Shown: positions 58,142-64,000 of the stretch, piece by piece
How the letters are laid out: each line of letters opens with the position of its first letter
Numbering within the stretch: the first letter of the stretch is position 1
Origin: an uncultured bacterium
Lineage (GTDB): Bacteria > Cyanobacteriota > Vampirovibrionia > Gastranaerophilales > Gastranaerophilaceae
Direction: 5' to 3'
DNA length: 64,000 bases
Assembly (NCBI GenBank): GCA_902788575.1
Contig: CADAKY010000002.1
Coordinates: 1 to 64,000 of the forward strand
Made by a program: the position numbers and the translations under genes
The notes under the pieces: model-generated
What the model was told of the DNA's origin: nothing
Seen by the model: only the letters and a program-made list of their open reading frames with translations
Database searches by the model: none

Positions 58142-58900
58142 ATGATAAAGAAGAGTTTTGTATTTATTATATTTGCCCTTCTGCTTTTACTTCCGGTAAA
58201 AGCAGATATTGCAGGCACTCCTGCCGGATTTTATGATGATATTGACCCCAATAGTGTTGAAGAAACGGACAATTCTTCCGATAGACCGGCTTTACGAGGA
58301 CAACCGGCAAATAAAAATTCTGTTTATACAGAATCGGAAGATGGGGGATATATTCATTTTTCGGAAGAAAGTTTTCCTCAGACTCAAGAAACAAAACCTA
58401 CAAAAGATTACGCTCAAATATATAATGATTTGGAACCGGCTGATTTTTCGTACCTGCATAATATAGACCCTGATCAATATTATGATATGAAAGACACGGC
58501 ATGGTCTATATATCCTTTATTCAGGCTGAATTCGCCTATTTATTTTAAAAACATAACAATAGAGCCGGGGTATTATTTAATTACTCCAAGAGAGCATGAA
58601 GGAAAATGGTATATTTTATTTAAGCAAAATGGCATTGTAATGCATATTATTCCTGTGTATGACAGAGATTACACTCCGGAAATGTTTTATGATCAGCATA
58701 TTCCGAAGCCAAAACTCACAAAGGCGCAGAAAATTCATATGGGGTTGTTGGATTTTATAGGTCATTTTAACAGTACAAAACGTAAAGAACCTGTTCAAAC
58801 TTATTTGGAAGTAAACGATTTGGATAATTACTTTGTTTCAATTGTTATATATTATGGCGGTCATAAGTACTCGACGCTATTTAGGACAATAAGATTATAG
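58142..58900 (+). CDS. Secreted protein of unknown function
   Basis: A 252-residue protein with a signal peptide (about 1-22, cut after VKA), a disordered acidic and Ser/Pro-rich segment to about 100, and a compact C-terminal domain (about 110-252) with many Tyr and His. No known family is recognised. TTGATT, 16 bases, TAAAAT lies six bases before the ATG with no ribosome binding site, pointing to a leaderless mRNA. It converges on tsaC and overlaps it by six bases. Confidence 0.65.
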   Translation: MIKKSFVFIIFALLLLLPVKADIAGTPAGFYDDIDPNSVEETDNSSDRPALRGQPANKNSVYTESEDGGYIHFSEESFPQTQETKPTKDYAQIYNDLEPADFSYLHNIDPDQYYDMKDTAWSIYPLFRLNSPIYFKNITIEPGYYLITPREHEGKWYILFKQNGIVMHIIPVYDRDYTPEMFYDQHIPKPKLTKAQKIHMGLLDFIGHFNSTKRKEPVQTYLEVNDLDNYFVSIVIYYGGHKYSTLFRTIRL

Positions 58901-59464
58901 TTCAATTTTTCCTTGTCTATAGATAACAATTTTTCCGTCCTTAAATCCGGCAACGGTGGACGCAAGCCCTTGTGCTTTTTCACCTTGGTTATCGACAACC
59001 AAATCAACTTTATCTCCAATGTATTCAAGAGCTTCTTCATAAGTAAGAGCGGGAGGTTCGCCGGAAATGTTTGCGCTTGTTGTAGCAAGAACGTGTCCTT
59101 CTATGTTTGCGCAAATTTCTGCAAAGATTCTGTTGTCCGGAATTCGGATTCCGACAGTTGGGAAACCTGATGTAATATAATCAGGTGTGTTTTCGGATTT
59201 TTCTAAAATCAGAGTCAAAGCACCGGGGAAATGTTTTTTTATTAAGATTTGCGCTTGCTTTTCTATAGGCTGTTTTACATAATCAAAAAGATTGTATATT
59301 TCATTGCTCATAAGTATGAGCGGTTTTTTTGCTTCACGATGCTTGATTTCATAAATCTTTTTAACGGCTTTTTCGCTGGAAGGCAAGCATCCAAGTCCCC
59401 AGACCGTATCTGTAACAAAGGCTATTACGCCGTCATTTTTAAGTATTTCGTTAATTTTGTTCAA
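58895..59464 (-). CDS. tsaC: Threonylcarbamoyl-AMP synthase
   Basis: Sua5/YciO/YrdC-family enzyme making threonylcarbamoyl-adenylate for the t6A37 modification of ANN-decoding tRNAs. The 189 residues show FVTDTVWGLGC, YEIKHREAKKPLILM (conserved KxR), FPGALTLIL, GIRIPD and TSANISGEPP. It is the short form without the C-terminal Sua5 domain. Start at 59464; the 5' region is shared with the divergent 83-residue gene. Confidence 0.92.
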   Translation of the reverse strand: MNKINEILKNDGVIAFVTDTVWGLGCLPSSEKAVKKIYEIKHREAKKPLILMSNEIYNLFDYVKQPIEKQAQILIKKHFPGALTLILEKSENTPDYITSGFPTVGIRIPDNRIFAEICANIEGHVLATTSANISGEPPALTYEEALEYIGDKVDLVVDNQGEKAQGLASTVAGFKDGKIVIYRQGKIEL

Positions 59465-59535
59465 TTTTTAATTTCCCATTTTCAATTTTCCACAATTTAT
59501 ATTATAATACCAATGTAAAAATAAAGGAGACCAAA

Positions 59536-59787
59536 ATGGTACAACAATTTGCAAACCAAGGACCTCAAAAAACAAGACAGGCTGTAATCCTTTTTCTGAA
59601 AGGCTCTGCAACTCCTGTTGTGATGTATTTTGAAAATCCGCAGGCGATTTATGCTGAATTTAAACAACTAATGAAAAGCCCGACACCTGTTTTAGTTGAA
59701 AAAGAACCAATGGGACCGATTAAGAAAATTTGCTTTGTTTCAACTCAGATAGCAGGACTTGTATTACAGGAAGAACCGTATGTCTAA
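59536..59787 (+). CDS. Small unknown protein upstream of yceD
   Basis: An 83-residue protein with a mixed strand-helix pattern (QAVILFLKGSATPVVMYFENPQAIYAEFKQLM), no signal and no recognised domain. GGAGA precedes the ATG. It overlaps yceD by eight bases in a run leading to rpmF, plsX and the fab genes. Confidence 0.7.
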   Translation: MVQQFANQGPQKTRQAVILFLKGSATPVVMYFENPQAIYAEFKQLMKSPTPVLVEKEPMGPIKKICFVSTQIAGLVLQEEPYV

Positions 59788-60268
59788 GCACATTGTTTCA
59801 GTTGATGATATTGAACTTGAAGGCTCTATTGACTATGAATTTGATGGTGAAATATCAGAGCTTGAAGGATGTAAAATCAAAGCGGATATTGAATTTAAGT
59901 CAATGGGAGAATTTATTTCGGCATCAGGGCACGTTGAAGGTAAAATTACGCTCGAGTGTGACAGGTGCTTGAATAAATTTGAGCATAATTTAGATTTTGA
60001 TATTGATGAAACATTTGCAAAAAAATCTTTGTATGACGAATACGGACAAGAGCTGGAACTCTCTTCGGGACAGTTTGTTACGGATTTGAACGGTGAAGAT
60101 GAAATTGATGTTTATGACTTATTGTATCAATCTGTAATATTAAACTTACCAAATAAAAAAGTTTGTGGTATAAATTGTAATGAGGGATTATTTGTGTCTG
60201 AAGAAGAATACAAAATTCCCGACGAAAGAATGAGTGTTTTTAAGAACATTAAGGTTGATAAAAAGTAA
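59780..60268 (+). CDS. yceD: YceD/DUF177 23S rRNA accumulation protein
   Basis: A 162-residue member of the YceD (DUF177) family, commonly found next to rpmF and needed for 23S rRNA levels in E. coli. The signature ECDRCLNKFEHNL and the later ILNLPNKKVCGINCNEGL give two cysteine pairs. The ATG at 59780 has AGGAAG six bases upstream. Linkage to rpmF and plsX is a conserved arrangement. Confidence 0.88.
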   Translation: MSKHIVSVDDIELEGSIDYEFDGEISELEGCKIKADIEFKSMGEFISASGHVEGKITLECDRCLNKFEHNLDFDIDETFAKKSLYDEYGQELELSSGQFVTDLNGEDEIDVYDLLYQSVILNLPNKKVCGINCNEGLFVSEEEYKIPDERMSVFKNIKVDKK

Positions 60269-60308
60269 TTAACCCGAAATATATATAGTAAAAGAAAAGG
60301 ATGGAAAA

Positions 60309-60659
60309 ATGGCAGTACCAAAGAAAAGAACAGGGCATAGCGCTCAAGGAAAAAGAAGATCAAACTGGAAAGCAACAAAACCGACTTTGACAAAATGTCC
60401 AAATTGCGGTCAAGCAGTTTTAGCACACACTGTTTGCACAGCATGCGGAACATACAAAGGCAAAGCTGTTTCTAAAAAAGGTGTAGTTGAAACTCCTGTT
60501 GAAGAAGTAAAAGAAGTTAAAGAAGAAAAAAAGGCTAAAAAATCAACAAAGAAAGCTAAAGCAGAAGAAGCTCCTAAAGCTGAAGAAACAAAAGTTGAAG
60601 AAACTGAAGAAAAAGCTGAAGAAGTAAAAGAAGAAGCAACAGAAGATAAAGCAGAATAA
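60309..60659 (+). CDS. rpmF: 50S ribosomal protein L32 with long tail
   Basis: Residues 1-57 are a normal zinc-type L32: AVPKKRTGHSAQGKRRSNW, then CPNC and CTAC zinc pairs. The remaining 59 residues are an unusual Lys/Glu/Ala-rich, probably helical tail with no stop or frameshift before it. L32 normally ends near residue 57-60, so this protein (116 residues) is about twice the usual length. AAAGGA precedes the ATG. It lies between yceD and plsX. Confidence 0.94.
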   Translation: MAVPKKRTGHSAQGKRRSNWKATKPTLTKCPNCGQAVLAHTVCTACGTYKGKAVSKKGVVETPVEEVKEVKEEKKAKKSTKKAKAEEAPKAEETKVEETEEKAEEVKEEATEDKAE

Positions 60660-60674
60660 TTATATAAGTGTAAT

Positions 60675-60780
60675 GTGACTAAGTGACGAGGTGACTAAGT
60701 AAATCTACAATTATTAATAATTCACCGGAGGTTCGTCTTTTAAATCACTTAGTCACTTAATCACTTGATTACTTGGTCAC
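60675..60780 (+). repeat. Foldback repeat built of 8-bp units
   Basis: Left arm (60675-60700, GTGACTAAGTGACGAG...) and right arm (60745-60780) are imperfect reverse complements. The right arm is four 8-bp units of type ACTTAGTC/ACTTAATC. It is the second copy of the element seen at 2373-2503. The plsX ribosome binding site lies outside it. Confidence 0.7.
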
Positions 60781-60796
60781 TAAGAAAGAGGGATAA

Positions 60797-61852
60797 ATGA
60801 CAAGAATAGCAGTAGATGCAATGGGAGGAGATCACGCACCTTTTGAGATTGTTGCCGGTGCGGTATGGGCAGCAGCTGAATACGGTGTGGCATTAGAATT
60901 GGTCGGGAAACAAGATCAGATTGAAGAATGCTTAGATAAAATTCAGCGTGAAGGTTTTATGTCGCCTTGCGGTAAAATCGGTAAGAATAAGCGTATAAGA
61001 ATTGATGTAAAATCTCTTGATATTAAAATTACTCACGCATCAGAAATTATTGAGATGGGTGAAGCCCCCGGACAGGCTATTCGTAAAAAGAAAAATTCTT
61101 CTATTGTTTTAACTGTAAATTCTGTTGCGACGGGCAGTTCGGAGGCTCTTGTTGCAGCAGGTTCAACCGGCGCGGCTATGGCAGCAAGCTTGTTTGGGTT
61201 AGGCAGAATTCCAGGAATCGACAGACCTGCAATTGCGGTTACGCTTCCTACTATGAAAAAACCTGTTGTTGTAATTGACGGCGGTGCAAACTCAAATTGC
61301 ACTCCGGAAATGCTCAGACAATTTGCAATTATGGGAAGAATTTTTGCAAAGAACGTTTTGGATATTGATAATCCGAAAACAGGTGTTGTAAATATCGGTG
61401 AAGAAGCCGGAAAAGGTAATGAACTTGCTCAAAGCGTTTATAATATGCTTGAAGAGGAAAAAGAAAAATTTAATTTTATCGGAAATATTGAAGGTAGAGA
61501 ATTATTTCTTAATCACTGCGATATAGTTGTATGTGACGGCTTTGTCGGAAATGTAGTATTGAAGGTTACGGAAGGTACCGCTTCAATGCTGTTTAAGATG
61601 ATTAAGAATGAATTTAAGTCCGATTTCTTGGGTATGATTATAGGTATGTTCGCAAAACCGTTCCTCAGAAGAATTTATGAAAAGATTAATTATGAAGAAT
61701 TTGGAGGCATGCTTCTTTTGGGTGTTAAGGGAATAACGGTTATTTCTCACGGCAGAAGTAAAGCTTATGCAATTAAAAATGCCGTAAGAGTAGCAAAAGA
61801 GGCTGTTGAAACTCAAGTTAACCAAAAGATTGCCGAAAGCATAGAAGGATAA
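60797..61852 (+). CDS. plsX: Phosphate acyltransferase PlsX
   Basis: Converts acyl-ACP to acyl-phosphate for phospholipid synthesis. The 351 residues begin IAVDAMGGDHAP and show ASEIIEMGEAPGQAIRKKKNSS, SAGNTGA-type AAGSTGAAMAAS, GGANSNCTPEML and CDGFVGNVVLKVTEG. GAGGG precedes the ATG. It starts a conserved plsX-fabH-fabD set, with a terminator after it. Confidence 0.96.
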   Translation: MTRIAVDAMGGDHAPFEIVAGAVWAAAEYGVALELVGKQDQIEECLDKIQREGFMSPCGKIGKNKRIRIDVKSLDIKITHASEIIEMGEAPGQAIRKKKNSSIVLTVNSVATGSSEALVAAGSTGAAMAASLFGLGRIPGIDRPAIAVTLPTMKKPVVVIDGGANSNCTPEMLRQFAIMGRIFAKNVLDIDNPKTGVVNIGEEAGKGNELAQSVYNMLEEEKEKFNFIGNIEGRELFLNHCDIVVCDGFVGNVVLKVTEGTASMLFKMIKNEFKSDFLGMIIGMFAKPFLRRIYEKINYEEFGGMLLLGVKGITVISHGRSKAYAIKNAVRVAKEAVETQVNQKIAESIEG

Positions 61853-61889
61853 ATTATATAAGTAAAAATAATTGTAATATAACAATATA

Positions 61890-61924
61890 AAAGAAAAAGT
61901 CGGTTTATTTCCGACTTTTTCTTT
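61890..61924 (+). terminator. Terminator between plsX and fabH
   Basis: Arms AAAGAAAAAGTCGG and CCGACTTTTTCTTT around a 7-base loop. An extended -10 (TGGTATAAT, about 61925-61933) follows at once and probably starts a separate fabH transcript. Confidence 0.75.
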
Positions 61925-61963
61925 ATGGTATAATTTTAAATACAAGAGGAGTATGAATAAGGT

Positions 61964-62977
61964 ATGGCTGAGAATATGATACCGTTGAAGATTGCAGGGA
62001 TAGGATATTGTGTTCCCGAGACGGTTGTTACGAATGAAGATTTAACAAAATTGTATGAAACGTCGGATGAGTGGATTTATACAAGAACCGGTATAAAAGA
62101 AAGAAGAGTTGTTTCAGGTAATGAAACAGCTGTGGATTTGGGTTTGAAAGCTGCACAAAATGCGATTGAAAAATCAGGGATTGATGTTAATGATATAGAT
62201 TGTATAATTTCTGCAGCGTCCGTTCCACCACAATTGTACCCGACACTGGCTTGTACTTTGCAGGCAAAGCTGGGTATTACAAAAACGATTCCCGCATTCG
62301 ATATGACTGCAGCTTGCACCGGTCTTATATATGCTCTGCAGGTTGCAAGAGGGTTTATCGGAGCAGGAATATATAAGAACATTCTTATTGTTGCGGCTGA
62401 TAATAATACAAAAATTACAAACTGGGAAGACAGAGGAACTTCAATATTATTTGGTGACGGAGCCGGTGCAATGGTTGTAACACCTTCTGATGACGGAATT
62501 GATGATATTTTATCAATAAAAATAAGTGCAGACGGTTCAATCGGGCAGATGATACAGACAAATATGCCGTCACAGTGCTGTCCGCTTGTGAAGCAGGCTG
62601 ATGAAGTCGGAACCGGCAAAATCATTATGAACGGTAAGGATGTTTATAAATTTGCTGTAACAACGGTACCAAAATACGTTGAAGAATGTATTGAAGCATC
62701 CGGAAAAACAGCGGAAGAAATAGATTATCTTATTCCGCATCAGGCGAATCAAAGAATAATAGAAGCTATTCAAAACAGGCTTAAATACACAGATGATAAA
62801 GTTATTTCAAATATTAAATATTATGGAAATACTTCTGCAGCGTCTATTCCGATTGCGTTAGTAGAGGGAGTTGAACAAGGTAAAATTAAACTGGGTTCAA
62901 CCGCTGTTCTTTGTGGATTTGGTGCCGGCATGACCTGGGGCGGTGCTGTTGTAAGGTTAAGAGAAGGAATTTGTTAA
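61964..62977 (+). CDS. fabH: 3-oxoacyl-ACP synthase III
   Basis: Condenses acetyl-CoA with malonyl-ACP to begin fatty acid synthesis. The 337 residues hold the catalytic triad: Cys in DMTAACTGLIYAL, His in LIPHQANQRI and Asn in YGNTSAASIPIAL; GFGAGMTWGGAVVR ends the fold. Start at 61964; a GAGGAG lies further upstream than usual and an in-frame ATG four codons on is possible. Confidence 0.96.
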   Translation: MAENMIPLKIAGIGYCVPETVVTNEDLTKLYETSDEWIYTRTGIKERRVVSGNETAVDLGLKAAQNAIEKSGIDVNDIDCIISAASVPPQLYPTLACTLQAKLGITKTIPAFDMTAACTGLIYALQVARGFIGAGIYKNILIVAADNNTKITNWEDRGTSILFGDGAGAMVVTPSDDGIDDILSIKISADGSIGQMIQTNMPSQCCPLVKQADEVGTGKIIMNGKDVYKFAVTTVPKYVEECIEASGKTAEEIDYLIPHQANQRIIEAIQNRLKYTDDKVISNIKYYGNTSAASIPIALVEGVEQGKIKLGSTAVLCGFGAGMTWGGAVVRLREGIC

Positions 62978-62992
62978 TAAGGAGAATATAAT

Positions 62993-63937
62993 ATGAAAAA
63001 AGTTGCATTTTTATTTCCCGGGCAGGGTTCACAGGCTGTCGGAATGGGAAAAGATGTTTATGAAAATTATAAAGATGCTAAAAACGTTTATGATACAGCA
63101 GACGAAGTTTTGGGTAAAAGTGTAACAACGCTTTGTTTTGAAGGACCGGAAGAAAATTTGAAACAAACGGTTAATACTCAGCCTTGTATCGTAACAACTT
63201 CAATAGCTTTGATGGAAGCTTTACGTTCGGAATTGAATATCGTACCGGATTATACGGCAGGACACAGTTTGGGTGAATACTGCGCAATGTTTACTGCGGG
63301 GGTTATGAGTTTGGAGACAACTTTTAAACTTATTCAAAAGCGTGCGGATCTTATGGGACAAACCAAGGGCGGAAGCATGGCTGCTGTTTTGAATGCAAGT
63401 GAAGATGTTTTGAAGGCTGGTCTGGAAGAAGGCAGAAAAGTAGGTTATGTAGATGTAGCAAACTACAATTCTCCGGCTCAGGTGGTTATTACGGGTGATA
63501 GCGATGCTGTAAAGGCAGCGGGAGATTATATTTTGGCAAACGGTGCGAGAAGAGTAGTTCCGTTGGCTGTTTCAGGTGCTTTTCATTCAAAATTTATGCA
63601 GGAAGCGGGAGCTGTTTTTGCTGAATTTATAGAAGATGCTGAACTCAATGATTCTGCGATACCTGTTATTACAAACGTAGATGCTGAACTTACAACAAGT
63701 GCGGAAGATTTTAGGGCAAAAATGCCAAAACAGATTTATTCTTCGGTACATTGGACACAAACTATCCAGAAAATGGTTGAGGAAGGTGTTGATACGTTTA
63801 TTGAAATCGGACCGGGGAAAGTTCTTGCAGGTTTGAATAAAAAGATTGCTCCGGAAGCTAATGTTTATAATGTTTTTGACAAAGCATCTCTTGATGCTAC
63901 TGTAGCCTCATTAAAGGAACAAATGGCAGGGGTTTGA
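62993..63937 (+). CDS. fabD: Malonyl-CoA:ACP transacylase
   Basis: Loads malonyl groups onto acyl carrier protein. The 314 residues show FLFPGQGSQAVGMG, the nucleophile motif GHSLGEYCAMFTAG, and the catalytic His in SGAFHSKFM, with FIEIGPGKVLAGL near the end. AAGGAGA precedes the ATG. It lies 15 bases after fabH. Confidence 0.97.
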   Translation: MKKVAFLFPGQGSQAVGMGKDVYENYKDAKNVYDTADEVLGKSVTTLCFEGPEENLKQTVNTQPCIVTTSIALMEALRSELNIVPDYTAGHSLGEYCAMFTAGVMSLETTFKLIQKRADLMGQTKGGSMAAVLNASEDVLKAGLEEGRKVGYVDVANYNSPAQVVITGDSDAVKAAGDYILANGARRVVPLAVSGAFHSKFMQEAGAVFAEFIEDAELNDSAIPVITNVDAELTTSAEDFRAKMPKQIYSSVHWTQTIQKMVEEGVDTFIEIGPGKVLAGLNKKIAPEANVYNVFDKASLDATVASLKEQMAGV

Positions 63938-63942
63938 ATTTT

Positions 63943-64000
63943 GTGAAAAAGTATTTTTTACCAGCATTGCTAATACTTTCGACAACTGCAGTATTTGCCT
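63943..64000 (+). CDS. Secreted protein, N terminus only
   Basis: A GTG start at 63943 opens a frame that runs off the window. Its first 19 residues (MKKYFLPALLILSTTAVFA) are a typical signal peptide. GGGG lies about eight bases upstream. The mature protein is outside the window. Confidence 0.55.
   Translation, partial: MKKYFLPALLILSTTAVFA

Overview
The window is an AT-rich, gene-dense piece of a bacterial chromosome. Flagellar export and motor genes, a chemosensory cluster, a dTDP-rhamnose locus and a murD-ftsW-murG run point to a motile, diderm-type bacterium. The best guess is a Vampirovibrionia/Melainabacteria lineage of the Gastranaerophilales type, because of the AT-rich coding style, RNase Y plus flagella, and the many small lineage-type proteins with NTSFG-like starts. 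This is inferred from gene content only; a Firmicutes-like or other origin cannot be excluded without a database search.

Layout. 1-5.1 kb: a YjfB-like protein, then rny-ymdB-PHP nuclease-ksgA. 5.1-9.1 kb (minus strand): a TPR protein and fliP-fliQ-fliR-flhB. 9.2-11 kb: a secreted protein and two small unknown genes. 11.2-15.4 kb: typA, a membrane HELGH protein and an ArsB/NhaD-type permease. 15.6-20.2 kb: two genes behind sigma-28 promoters, one for a 1,287-residue repeat protein. 20.2-24.9 kb: rpmI-rplT, an acetolactate synthase, a ribbon-helix-helix regulator, speB and tag. 24.9-31.2 kb (minus): rfbB-rfbD-rfbA-murD-ftsW-murG. 31.2-33.7 kb: an S24-type repressor facing two small phage-like genes across a long palindrome, a flavin reductase-rubredoxin and tRNA-Pro(UGG). 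33.8-38 kb: fliL-fliM-fliN followed by degenerate PurN-like and PurD-like proteins and coaD. 38-44.5 kb: CheA-REC, a short methyl-accepting protein, REC-GGDEF and a double CheW, a set resembling Wsp-type surface sensing. 44.9-49.4 kb: three large unknown proteins. 49.5-60.3 kb: glyQ, tandem amino-acid permeases, TPR, GGDEF, peptide-binding lipoprotein, tsaC and yceD. 60.3-64 kb: rpmF-plsX-fabH-fabD and the start of a secreted protein.

Two signals stand out. First, at least five unknown genes, plus one lying off the left edge, share a promoter of fixed design: GGCAATTTTT, 12 bases, then ACTTTATATATATA. Most copies also carry a pair of TGTAAC/TTAAC boxes 10 bp apart, placed a set distance upstream. 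The two sigma-28 promoters carry the same upstream pair at the same distance. This looks like one regulon. Second, the fliLMN operon runs straight into two proteins that resemble purine-synthesis enzymes (glycinamide ribonucleotide formyltransferase and ligase) but have lost catalytic or metal-binding residues, suggesting a repurposed pair linked to motility.

Other themes are several promoters with a -10 box 6-9 bases from the start codon and no ribosome binding site (probable leaderless mRNAs), and interspersed foldback or short tandem repeats between genes.
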